Positions 47,991 to 58,108 of a stretch of DNA of 64,000 nt are shown in pieces. The notes beneath the pieces are model-generated. The model saw only the letters and a list, made by a program, of their open reading frames with translations, was not told the DNA's origin and searched no databases. The position numbers were made by a program, and so were the translations under genes. Where the stretch lies: positions 2,155,606-2,219,605 of the forward strand of contig NW_006917096.1 in NCBI RefSeq assembly GCF_000516985.1, written 5' to 3'. Positions within the stretch are counted from its first letter, which is position 1. Every line of letters starts with the position of its first letter. Source of the DNA: Pestalotiopsis fici W106-1 (lineage: Eukaryota > Ascomycota > Sordariomycetes > Amphisphaeriales > Sporocadaceae).

Positions 47991-48190
47991 GGTGTGTCGC
48001 GCTGCCGAATCCCCACAGTGGGCGTGAAGAATAGCCACGCAACCACGGTGCCATCCCTGACTCCCTTAATTTTTGTGGCGGTGATCGCTCTTCGTCCGTG
48101 GGCATATATGGGGCTGCCAAGGACCCGACTTATAGAAGCAACTTCCGTACAGTCAGCGGCCCCGGCGCGGTAAGGACCGATGTGCCGCTA

Positions 48191-48562
48191 CAGAGGTCGC
48201 TACCAAAAGTCTTCAGCCGGCCCACTTTTTGGATTATAGACCCATATAAGTAGCTGCCAGCTGTCGGAGCATAAATCGAAAGGTTCCGTATTATATTAAA
48301 AGAATTATACGATTTAAAAATAATAAAAAAATATAAAAAAATATATAAATTTTTTCCTTAATTAAATAAAAATTTAATAAAAAGCTTTTAAAATTTAAAA
48401 ATAAATAAAAATAAAAAATAACGATTTATGAATTATTAAAAAAATAGACTTTTCGATAAGTAAAATGGCCTTTAACTCCCAGCTGGGGAGCAGCTGTCAA
48501 AGCCGGTACGTACTCCCTCTCCAAAAAGTGGGCCGGCTGATCTCTTTTGGTAGCGACCTCTG
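48191..48562. mobile_element. 372-bp MITE with 43-bp terminal inverted repeats and TA target duplication
   Basis: The left end (48191..48233) begins CAGAGGTCGCTACCAAAAG. The right end (48520..48562) is its inverted copy, matching at 40 of 43 positions; the only difference is a 3-base block (TCT versus AGA). Both ends are flanked by TA (48189-48190 and 48563-48564), the duplication made by Tc1/mariner/pogo (Fot1-type) transposases, whose elements often start CAG. The interior is extremely A/T-rich (about 48290-48450) with no open frame, so the element is non-autonomous. It lies about 0.44 kb upstream of the monooxygenase start. Confidence 0.85.
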
Positions 48563-48564
48563 TA

Positions 48565-49901
48565 GACTCGGATGCTCAATCAACTCGCACCACCGAACGT
48601 TGATATTTGACTGCCGATACTTGTATATCTTAGTCATAAAGCAATTGAGCAAGCGACTCAATCTTATTGGTCAGCGTATGCTTTCAGTGCACTTATAGTT
48701 CATATTTCCGGCAATGATTGATTACGTACGCTGGTGTCAGCGCAATCCCACCCAAGTGCTACCATCCAAGTCTACCTAAACGTAGTAGGTATCGCAAAGC
48801 GGGCGGCCTTGAGATCGCATGATTAAAGTCAGTCGCTCTGCCTTCACTGCCAAGACACGCTATATCTGGTGAGGGAAGGATCAATGTCTTGTGTTAAACG
48901 AGCACTTTAAATGTTTAGCAACAAATGCGCTGCATACTAATTGCGGGAGCTGTAGCGCATTGCATTCGCTTTCCGTCAGGACAGGATAAGGCAAAATCAA
49001 TTCTGCCAGTATACCTTGTTGACTGACGCCGCTGCTTCCACGTAGCCTAGCTATAGTGCGGGATAGATCGCGTAGGGCGGGCGATTGGTGTTGAAAATTT
49101 ACCATCATGAGCGTTGCTGGGGATAGGGGCCGAGTGTCTACTTCGTATGTGTCGCAGCCACTACAAAGGTCGCAACAAGACGTAGGTACATTGGAGTCCA
49201 GGGTCGCCCGGCGCCTGTCTAACCTGGAACACCAAGGCTACAAGGCTTGATTGGTTGCATCTCACTGGAAACGTTAATTTGGTGGCCAAGTACGATATGC
49301 AGTGTGCACTGGAATCTGCGCTAGAAAGCCTGCGTTTGCATGGAAGGTTCCCACTAACCTACTAACCTATGTAGGCTGTTAGCGGGTACTCAGCAGAACG
49401 GTACATAGTAGGTATGCTTCCCAGTATCCCTATATTAATGCCAGGTAATATAATCTCAGTGGAGAGAAATTTGTCTAGATATTACTATCCTTATTGGTTC
49501 GGAAAAAATCTCCGGAATCAATTGGACAGCACGAAAGAAACCTACTAGATACCTACTAGGTAGTGGTCCACGCGCGATTTGTCAAGCCTTCAGTCAATAA
49601 GCTGGTTCATACATATGTACAGTACATTGTGAGCTGTGGAGAGCAACCCACCAAATCCCTAACCTAGAATCATCAGGTAGCCTTGCCGCGACTCGATTTT
49701 TGATCAATGCATTGATTTTCTTTTGGTTGCTAAAAAAGCTCGACTATATACAAGTAGAAAAATTCATATATGACCTGAAGAATAAAATTTGGTACCAGCC
49801 ATTCCAGCGTAACGAGCGTGTAACATCACCTTTCCATATATCTTTGCCAAAACTAACTGCAGTGAATTGGCAAAAGACATCGAACCGGTCTTGCTTGCTA
49901 C
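48565..49901. other. Intergenic between the MITE and the cutinase gene
   Basis: This 1.3-kb stretch has no supportable gene. It contains scattered short CCTACTA/TAGGTAG motifs (49366-49562), some in palindromic arrangement. Confidence 0.5.
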
Positions 49902-50682
49902 CTAGGCAGCATCAGCCAAGAACTTGCCCGCGTCTGCCGCATTGACTCCGTAAGTGAGATGGGCCGGAGTAATGGTCAGCGTGTTGTCACAGACCAGGTC
50001 ACCGAGGGCGCAGAAGACCTTGGTCTTTGAAGCATCAAAGCCGGGAATCTGGCCATTGTCCTGGGCGTTGCGAGTGAACCCAAAGAGCACTACACCCTTG
50101 ACCTTGCTCTTGACATCGGCAGAGAGGGCTTGAACGGCATTGTCCATGACTGCAGTTCCTTGACTATTGATCAAAGTGAAATTTGTAAGCTTAAGCCATA
50201 TGAAATCGTCTTCCCGGGACTTCTCCAACTCACCTGTACCCGCCGAGCAAGATGCTGGCATCGGGACATTGCGAAGCGGCTTGATTGATGAGCTTGACCG
50301 CACCGGCAATTGCCAAGTCATTGGTGTTCTTGGGCAAGAAATTGCTCGGGAGATCACCGGCGTAGCCATCCACAGTGCCAACGCCCTGGCAAATGGCATC
50401 GCCGCCAAGATTCAACTTCAAGGCAGAGCAAGTCTGCGGGCCACAAATCGTTCCCTGGAGATAATTAGCAGAGAACAATTCAGTGAATGTCTTGACTTGT
50501 CATACCATGTTGTCCGTTTCGGTCGAGCCGCGAGCGAAAATGAAGACGCTCCCAGCACATTGTCCGAGCTTGAGCTCATCAGAGTAAGCGAGCTGACGAG
50601 TGTCAAGCTGGTGAATCTGATCAACAGGAATGGCATTTGCCAAGCCCAGAATGGCAAAAACAGAGATGAAGGAAGTCTTCAT
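49902..50682 (-). CDS. Cutinase (CE5), secreted, 219 aa
   Basis: There are three exons on the minus strand: 50682..50506, 50454..50234 and 50163..49902. Introns are 51 and 70 nt. The second junction falls inside the serine codon of the nucleophile elbow. The product hydrolyses ester bonds of plant cutin or related polyesters outside the cell. Visible features are a signal peptide ([17 protein letters not shown]), an oxyanion-hole strand [15 protein letters not shown], the nucleophile Ser in GGYSQGT (about residue 133), Asp in GDLVCD (about 188) and His in PAHLTYG (about 201). Four cysteines are placed for the two family disulfides (QCAGS/QCPDA and FCALGDLVC), with additional Cys in ICGPQTC. 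The length is typical of fungal cutinases (about 200-230 aa). A TATA element precedes the gene. Confidence 0.94.
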
Positions 50683-50800
50683 TTTGGCGAAATCGCAGAA
50701 TATACTCTGAAGAAAAGAGAATGTAGGCGCAGTTGGAAATCCAGTTCAAGCCGCTTGGTGATTGCAAGTTCTGATGATAATGAGCGGATCATCATGGTGC

Positions 50801-50807
50801 TTATATA
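50801..50807 (-). promoter_or_regulatory. TATA box of the cutinase gene
   Basis: The minus strand reads TATATAA about 120 nt upstream of the ATG at 50682. Upstream of it several copies of a short TTTCATCGCAT-like motif occur (50840-50925), possibly regulatory. Confidence 0.5.
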
Positions 50808-52902
50808 GTCGTCGGACGAGTTCTGTGAATATCAAAATTTTTCATCGTAGACTGAAGATTTTCATTGCATTGTCTCAATTTTCATCGCATACTCACGGAG
50901 TGACATGTTCATCGCATAGTCCTTCAATGCCGTCTGATGCGGGGAATGGAGTCAGTCGCATCAATGTTTGAACAGTGCCCCCAAATATCCCCACCCGCAA
51001 ACATTTCCCAAAACGTATATGTCCAAAACGTATTTACAACCAATTGTCGTTCGCATCGCAACACACTAGCTACTAGTCACCAAACCACGATCTGCGGAGG
51101 CCCTGCAGTGACTCCAAACTTGAGCCTCTCAACATTGACCTGCGATACCTTGGCGAAGTTCCGTAATCTCTTTTGGGCCTGCCTTGCGACCGCGGAGAGT
51201 ATTTCGTCTCTTTACGAGAGCCGAGTACCTCGGCCCAGCCGGCGCAAAAAGGAGGCTATTTCTAATTATTTTGTGAGTATTTGTTAAAGAAGCAGGAAAA
51301 GTTGGTAGGTGGCTATGCACTTTTGCTACTATTATGCACCCCAGGTTTGGCATGCCCCCTCACCTTCTCCGACTGCCATGCAGATATTAGTCATGGTGCA
51401 GTGTTAGGTTTTCTGGGGTGCATGTAGCCCACTTGGATTATTCCATTTACAACTAGCATGTCATGTTGATGTTTACCTCCAGAGGAGTATTCGACGTATG
51501 CTAAACGAAGCGGCCACTACTCTGACTGCCCCTCAAACCACCTGCACTGATTGTATTTGTTCCTAGAAGTACAGGCCAATCGTTGAAGGCATAACATGAT
51601 GCTGGTCACCTTGTTTGATTTCTAGGACAAGCAGAACGCTCCAGATCTTTCAGGCGAGTAACCTCGGTCAATAGAGAACAATCTACGAGTTTATGGAAAA
51701 TCACATGTAATCTAGTTCATCATTGTATCGGGGGGAGAGCCATCGAGCAACAACATACTATACATCACTTTTGATAATCTTATTTCGACTCACTACTATC
51801 CATCACAATGCTGTGGATTTTATTGATAGGTCAGACGGTGCTGAAGAGGGCCCGGCTGTACATTGGCTAGACTAAGTCGGGACCCTTCCAAGCTCTCTGG
51901 TTTCTTCATGTATGCGGGCCCCATGTATGCCACTTCGTTGAGGTCTATTGTATGCTACACAGAGCTGACATATGTATGGAGAAGGTCTATCCATTTCAAG
52001 AAGGTCCCGTTGCTTGAAAGTCCCTACATGACGATCACACGGCAAGTTCGTACAGAGGAGATGGATCATGATGGCAAATCCACCCCCTCTTCCAGATTCT
52101 AGGCTAGCTTCTCTCAGGATTTCTCGCAACGTATCCTCGGTTATTGTGTTTGCGAGAACTTAAAAAAATTTGCAGCATTGATTGACAGCCATTGTCTCTG
52201 ACTCAATGATGAGCTTAAGCCGTGTTGCATACCTAGTTTCAGTCTCCTCGGTTACAGGACATACGAAATCAGCAAAGACTACCCCTTTCCTTTGAAGATC
52301 CTATCTCAAAACAACCGAAAGTCAAATCAATGACTCACATATTTTTGGCCATATATCATACTCATGTTCAGGTCCCTACTATTACTATCAAGTTGCCAAT
52401 TCCACGTAGATAGTAACCCCCCATCAGATCATCCATTCTGGCTCAAAACTTCAGCGCATCTCTCTTCTATCTTCCGACAAGATGAACCCAGACTCTTTCA
52501 TAAGCGCCTTATTCCTTAACCATTAACACTCGTCACTTTATTTTCCTCCCGGCCATATATACTCTCACTGCTTTGCGTGCAGTATTGTAGTGGGACTGCA
52601 AGATCATCTTGTGCTGCCATACTGTGCGCTGTTTCGGTTTTACTTGGTTCTTGGTACGAGATGAGAGACATATAGCGCGGTAAGTAAAGGCAAAACATTC
52701 TGACCGTTTAACATAGGTCTAGGTAAACCTAGATGGGAAGTTACTGTTTATCTCTTGATTGCCAAGACTTCACTTTACGCATAAATGCTTGCATCAGGTA
52801 TTTTACTGTGTTCGGTCCTAGTGATATCCATATTTACAAGATCTCTAGACTTGCATGATAGCTAATTTTCTGACTCCCCAGGTGGTCCACATAATAGTAC
52901 TT
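50808..52902. other. Intergenic between cutinase promoter and aldolase 3' end
   Basis: This is 2.1 kb. Apart from the repeated TTTCATCGCAT-like motif near 50840-50925, I see no gene, repeat or RNA. Confidence 0.5.
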
Positions 52903-54270
52903 CTACAACCTTGTCGATATTTCGTTCATAGCTGCAGCCTGTTTACTCATACCAGCAAGCAACAGCGCAAGATCTCTGCCTGCCATGGCGAATCTGAAAG
53001 GCGAATTGTCAGCCTCTTTGCACTCTTATTGCAGTTTCATAAGACCTGGAAACACTTTCCACATACCTTATTGATGCATGTCTCTTGACAAAAGTTTCTA
53101 GCAAGTCGGGACGCGGCTCTAAACCGCCGAGACCGACAAACACTTGGCGGCCGTCTGTGCTGGCCTTTTCCGCTGCGGCTGCTACTTTGGCGACCAAGGA
53201 GTGGAAAAGCTCGGAATCGTACTCGCCCGGAATACCAAATCTGATATTGTTAGTTCATTGAACCAGACTACATGGTGCTGAAGTGGAGATACATACTCCA
53301 TGCAAAGATCAGCACAGCCGATGAGCAAGGCGTCGATTCCTGGAACGGCTGCAATCGCCCTATACAGATGTTAGCTGAGGATACAGGAAAAAGGGGGACA
53401 TGGACTGAGCGAGTATCTGTTTGCATGGCGGTAGCTCAGACTTACTCGACATTCTCAATGCCTTCTGTTGTTTCAATCATGGGCATTATCATGACCTCAT
53501 CATTGACAACCTCGCCAATGGCTGCATAGCTGAGATTTGTTGTATATTGGGTCATTGCCGTAACCATGGTCACGGAGCGATGTCCCTGAGTCTCGATGGT
53601 TAGAGCGTCTTACATGATAACAAAGCAGAGCTTTGGTGGAATAGCCTCCATTCTCCTTGGCACTTACGAGAGGTGGAAATTTGGATGCATTTACACACAT
53701 GCGAGCCTGCTCAACATTGTTGACGTGTGGCACGATAATGGCCTGCGCTGCCGAGTCAAGGCACCGCGAGATCCATTCCGAGGAACAAGTGGGAACGACC
53801 ACCATAGGTGTTATTCTACGCACATTGTATAGGTAAGCATCAGCAGATCTGTAGTCGATAAAGTGGGTCTTGTATGCCGAGGCGGATGCCGCCCGAACAT
53901 TCCGGACAGCATATCTTGGTGCCCTCGGCCGAGATTCTTTTGTAAGATGGACGTTCCGGGATATGAGTTATAAGTGGTAAAAATGATTTGAACCGACTTA
54001 CCCAACATTGAGGCAAGATACTGCCACGTCTTTCATGGTTTCAATACTCATGGCCATGTGCTCAAGGTTCATCAGGACCGCCGAGTATCCTGCACGCTTG
54101 GCTACGAGGGGCATTTCCGTGGAAAAGGCAATACGCATTCCAAACGAGTGTGCCAGCTTATTCTCACGCATCAGTTGCTTGACCAGGTTTGGCCGACATA
54201 TCTCTCGAGCCAAAGCTAGCTGCTCGGGAGGCACTGCTGCTCGTTCGATTGGCTTGGTATTGGGCGACAT
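52903..54270 (-). CDS. HpcH/HpaI aldolase family protein (pyruvate-type class II aldolase), 294 aa
   Basis: There are six exons on the minus strand: 54270..54002, 53815..53668, 53585..53446, 53359..53297, 53240..53067 and 52993..52903. They sum to 885 nt, which is 294 codons plus stop. Enzymes of this family cleave or form C-C bonds between pyruvate or oxaloacetate and an aldehyde, using a divalent metal. Motifs are MNLEHMAMSIE (the family DLEH/DGEH block, here with Asn in the Asp position), SAAQAIIVPHVNNVEQAR, the metal-binding Glu in MIETTEGIENVE, the metal-binding Asp in LIGCADLCMEFG, and the C-terminal GRDLALLLAGM. There is no signal peptide. Intron 1 is 186 nt, longer than the rest. It is divergent from the MFS permease gene at 55972, with an LTR mini-element in the shared upstream region. 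The natural substrate is unknown. Confidence 0.86.
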
Positions 54271-54476
54271 GGTACCTGTCTAGAGTGACGTATTATTAGA
54301 AAGATAGAAGAATGGTGTTTTCCCTCTCAAAGGTGACGCAGTAGAAATTGCGCAGGTTCAAACCTCAACGCTTCTCTATTAGAACCCCCTCGTATAATCT
54401 TTATTTTAGAGCTTCAAGTCGGGGTGGAGCCGCCGTTAGGGTGAACCATATTGGCTATCAAATCTGGAGTGGATCG
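54271..54476. promoter_or_regulatory. Residual promoter of the aldolase gene
   Basis: Only about 200 nt separate the aldolase ATG from the inserted LTR element. Its last five bases (54472-54476, GATCG) are the left copy of the target-site duplication. Confidence 0.4.
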
Positions 54477-54642
54477 TGTCGGATGTGAAAAATAGTGCTT
54501 AAAGGGTACACCGTACCACTAATCGGTAAAAGCATAATTCTCCGGCTAATCCGGTACTATAAACTATGTATATAAGCCGCAGAAGGGGTACCCCCCTCTC
54601 TCCTATATTTAATGCTACCTAAGTCCCTATTAATTTCCTATA
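54477..54642 (+). repeat. 5' LTR of the mini-element
   Basis: This 166-bp repeat differs from the 3' copy at about 12 positions, all transitions (C/T or G/A). It contains a TATATAAG at 54569-54576 that could be the element's own TATA box. Confidence 0.88.
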
Positions 54643-54954
54643 TGGTAGCACCACCACTATTACGATTTAGAGAAAGTCCATATTTTATTCAGTTCAAATC
54701 AAATCAAGTCAAGCTAGCTAGGTCAGCCACTGCTATCGGGGGGCTTCACCAAACCAAAAGGTGCTCGCCAGCGAGCCCAACGCCAAAAAAAGCATCGTAA
54801 GCGTAGCTAACGCGTTATATATGCAGTAATTCGCGTTAGCGACGAAAAGTCAGCTAAAGGACGCAAAAAAGAACTAGAGCTTATTGCTATCCGGTGGTAG
54901 CGTTAAACGGCAACGGCAACGGCTGCATATGCCAATAAAGGGCGCTTAACGCCA

Positions 54955-55275
54955 GCACCAACGAAAGTCGTAGTGCTCCCAAAGAAGCAGCGCTAGCAAT
55001 GTAATCTGCTAATAATAAAGGGCGCGGTGCTCCTAAAGCAGCGCCGGCAGTATAATCTGCCAATAATAAAGGGCGCGGTGCTCCTAAAGCAGCGCCGGCA
55101 GTGTAATCTGCCAATAAAAGGCGCGGTGCTCCCAAAGTAGCGCCGGTAGTATAATCTGCCAATAACAGAGGGCGCGGTGCTCCCAAAGCAGCGCCGGCAG
55201 TGGTCTGCCAATAAAGGGCGCAGTGCTCCCAAAGCAGCGCCGGCAATATAATCTGCCAACAACCGATAGCGCGGT
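54955..55275. repeat. Tandem array of about six ~51-bp GC-richer units inside the mini-element
   Basis: The anchor GTGCTCC recurs at 54973, 55027, 55078, 55126, 55177 and 55223, spacing 46-54 bp. Each is followed by AAAG(C)AGCGCCGGCAGT and TAATCTGCCAATAA-like sequence, then GGGCGC. A seventh, degenerate unit trails off near 55270. Units differ mostly by small indels and transitions. Confidence 0.85.
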
Positions 55276-55449
55276 ATTTACGAAACAGCACCGGCCAGGC
55301 AATGCCAAAGGCAGCAGTGGGCTGCGTATACAATATATAGCATCGCGAACTAGGAGTTTAATACTAAAGGGCGCACGTTAAGCTGCTATTTTAGGGATCA
55401 AGCCTATACGTAACAACGATACAGATCCAGTCGTACGGTATAAAGGGCG

Positions 55450-55615
55450 TATCGGATATAAAAAATAGTGCTTAAAGGGTACACCGTACCACTAATCGGT
55501 AAAAGCATAATTCTCCGGCTGATCCGGTACTGTAAACTATGTATATAAGCCGCAGAGGGGGTACCCCCCTCTCTCCCATATCTAATGCTACCTAAGTCCC
55601 CATCAATTTCCCACA
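55450..55615 (+). repeat. 3' LTR of the mini-element
   Basis: This 166-bp direct repeat partners the copy at 54477-54642. It carries the same TATATAAG at 55542-55549, pointing toward the MFS gene whose ATG is about 420 nt downstream. Confidence 0.88.
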
Positions 55616-55621
55616 GATCGC

Positions 55622-55855
55622 GTGTTACCGTACCAGCTAATCAGCGCGCAGCCCCGATGTCCGAAGCGGCATGCTTATCAGCGCATCATCGGCGCCGAGC
55701 CCGAAAGGCCTATGCCTAACGTTTTATGCATACGGCTATGCGAGGCCGATGGGGAGATACCTGAATCCATGTCGGATGATGCGCGCCGGTTCATTGGGTA
55801 CTACCCCGGGCTCAATGTCCCGTATCTTATCGATAGGTTTGAGAGGGTGCTGTGA
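55622..55855 (+). other. Short open frame between the LTR element and the MFS gene, function unknown
   Basis: About 77 codons without an ATG at the start end in TGA at 55855 (C-terminal part RRFIGYYPGLNVPYLIDRFERVL reads plausibly like protein). In the pre-insertion sequence, removing the LTR element, the frame extends only a further 12 codons to a stop, so the element did not split a long gene here. It is possibly a relic of a 3' exon, or chance. Confidence 0.2.
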
Positions 55856-55971
55856 TCCAAAGGAGGACAAGAAGTATTGATACGCTGTCGAATCCAGTGC
55901 TGCTGAAGCTGACAAAAATCTGTTCATCATACTGTCAATTTGTTTCTGCAACAACTGATAGGGTCGCAATA

Positions 55972-58108
55972 ATGTCAACAAAGGAGGCAGAAGCTCATAA
56001 ATCAGGGGTAGCAGATTTAGATCTGGAGTACACACCACCAGAGAAATTATCGCTGGGAAAAAAGATTTTGTACCACCTTTGGGATGCCGACCAACACTTG
56101 AAGAGCCCGCAGGTGTGTCATGTTCAAAGCTCAACAAGTCTACTTGAACTCATGACAATTAGGAACGGGCGCTCGTCAGGAAGCTTGATTTTGGCATTCT
56201 CATATGCGCGACCTTGGGATGGGTAAGTGTACTTCTGGTACCCTTGGAAAATGAGCAAAGCTGAGCCAGATATTTTCAGTGGATGAAATACATTGATCAG
56301 TCGAACATTGCCAACGCATGTGAGTAATCAACTCCGGGGAACCCATTTCGGAGCTTCATGACTAACATGATACAAGACGTGTCGGGCATGAAAGAGGACT
56401 TGAATATCGAGGCAAATGAGTACACATACATGCTGAGTTCGTATCCATCACTTACCGTCGCGCCATAATCTCAATCACTGATAAGATTGTAGTGTGCTAC
56501 ACCATTAGCTTTGCTATAGTCCAAGTACCAGCCAATGCGATTGCACTCAAAATCCGACCACGCATCTGCTTGGTAGTGTGCGAGATTGGATGGACCATCT
56601 TCACGTAAGGTTTTACAATTACATTGCTCTAATGCAGTGCTGCATCTCGAAAGCATCAACTAACGACTTTTTAATGATGTAGATTTGCTCAGGCCGCTGC
56701 TAGAAATAGCAATGATATGTACGCATTTCGCTTCATGGTCGGCCTATTCGAGTCAGCCTTCAGTCCCATCATCATCTTCCTGCTTGGTTCATGGTACAAC
56801 AAGTCAGAATTGGCGAAAAGAGTAGCAATCTGGCACATCACTGGTTTCTTCGGTTCCGCGACTTCCGGGTTCCTCGCAGCAGGTATTCATGCATCCCTCG
56901 ACGGCCATTTGGGACTAGCTGGCTGGAGATGGCTCTACATCAGTGAGTGTTTCTCTATGGCACTTGAACACACGGCTTTATTAATCAACATGTAGTCTGT
57001 GGTTGCATGTCACTGCCAGTAGCTGTCTCGGTCTGGTTCCTGCTCCCAGACTACCCACACAATACAACGGCGTGGTATATCACGGAGGAAGACAGGGAGA
57101 TTGCCATGCGTCGATCTGCCTATGCTGGCAAAACAGACGTCACCGGCAAGATGGACCTGGCGCTCGTCAAGCGCATGTTTGGCAACTGGCGTTGGTGGAC
57201 CTTGTGCTTGATGTACATCTTCTACGGCAACAGCTGTCAGGCCAACCAATACTTCTCCGTGTACCTCAAGTCGGCCGGATATTCCGTCGCACTTCGCAAT
57301 GTCATTCCTGCCTGCGCGAACTTGGTCTCCATGGTTACGGATTTCTTTTATGGCATGATGTCTGATATGTTTGCGAATCGTGCCTATTGGATGATGGGTC
57401 CGCTGGTATGTTCTTGCAGAAACTGGTAAAAGCTGTCCTAAAATTGTGCATCACTGACCTTATCTGTCACAGCTGTGTACAACCGCTATTGGATCCGCCA
57501 TCTTGACGGCTTGGCCAGAGTCTGATGCACCCAAAATCGCTGCTTTCTTCCTGTGCGCAGGAGGTTATGTTACAGCTGTCGCATGGGTAATGTTCCAACC
57601 CTTATGGATCTGCCGGGGTAAAAGCTAACCAGGAGACAGACTTGGGCTAATGAGATTAACAATGGAAATGCGGAAGAGCGAGCATTGACTATTTCAAGCA
57701 TGAACGGCTTGTTTTATGCTACAAGTGAGTGGCGTCGCTCCCTAAATTATCAGTCAACAATTATCTCATCGCTAACATATATGCAGACTCGTTTCTTCCT
57801 ATTCTCATCTTCCCGCAAACAACTGCGCCGCGTTACGAGAAGGGATTCCCGTCAATCCTGGCATTTGCTTTGATTGCTGTCGTCCTGATCTGTAAGTCAC
57901 GAACCTCCTCAACAATACTATATGCGTAGTGAATTAATCATGTCCCTCTACAGATTTGACCGACTTCCTCCACAAGCGTCAGTTGAAGCAAGAGCAAGTG
58001 TTGCAAGCTGACGTGCCTCGATCTGAAGTCTCTAAAATAGGCGAGTGTGATAATAAGGAAAAAGCCGAAAAGCAGCTGGTGTTGAACAGTCAGGTAGCTG
58101 CAGAGTAA
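55972..58108 (+). CDS. MFS permease, anion:cation symporter (pantothenate/allantoate-type), 513 aa
   Basis: There are eleven exons: 55972..56112, 56163..56222, 56280..56319, 56377..56436, 56493..56604, 56683..56942, 56996..57405, 57473..57586, 57640..57724, 57787..57891 and 57954..58108. They sum to 1542 nt, closing as 513 codons plus stop. Family features are DADQHLKSPQERALVRKLD before helix 1, MKYIDQSNIANAYVSGM, the loop MYAFRFMVGLFESAFSPIIIFLLGSWYNKSELAKR, the mid-protein YPHNTTAWYITEEDREIAMRR, and RALTISSMNGLFYAT. This is the fungal Liz1/Fen2/Dal5 family, proton-coupled importers of small carboxylates and vitamins at the plasma membrane. The donor of intron 4 (GTTCGT) is weak; the other donors fit the consensus. 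It is divergent from the HpcH/HpaI aldolase gene, suggesting import of the aldolase substrate or a precursor. The stop codon lies only a few bases before the AT-rich block. Confidence 0.88.

Larger units (their letters stand above)
47752..48190. other. Promoter region of the FAD monooxygenase gene
   Basis: This 439-base stretch between the monooxygenase ATG and the MITE carries a TATA candidate and a long palindrome, listed separately. No coding sequence was seen. Confidence 0.5.
54477..55615. mobile_element. 1139-bp non-autonomous LTR element (TRIM-like) with intact termini
   Basis: Two 166-bp direct repeats bound the element. The left starts TGTCGG; the right starts TATCGG, consistent with a G-to-A change. 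They end CTATA and CCACA respectively. The 5-bp sequence GATCG flanks both sides (54472-54476 and 55616-55620) as a target duplication. Directly after the left LTR comes TGGTAGCACCACC, a primer-binding site starting with TGG as needed to pair with a tRNA CCA end. A short purine run (AAAGGGCG) precedes the right LTR. The 807-bp interior has no gag or pol sequence. It holds a tandem array of roughly 51-bp units. It is therefore a terminal-repeat retrotransposon in miniature, mobilised by another element's proteins. Confidence 0.87.

Noticed and set aside
48300..48450. AT-rich patch considered as an origin or separate repeat
   Set aside because: It is fully contained between the inverted repeats and is better explained as the MITE interior.
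54355..54364. GGTTCAAACC resembling a tRNA T-arm
   Set aside because: No A-box, anticodon arm or acceptor stem could be built around it.
54887..55333. 148-codon minus-strand frame (and shorter ones in other phases) across the tandem repeats
   Set aside because: The frame exists because repeat units lack stops in several phases. The peptide is a pure repeat of one short unit and units vary by non-multiples of three, so it is a by-product of the array.
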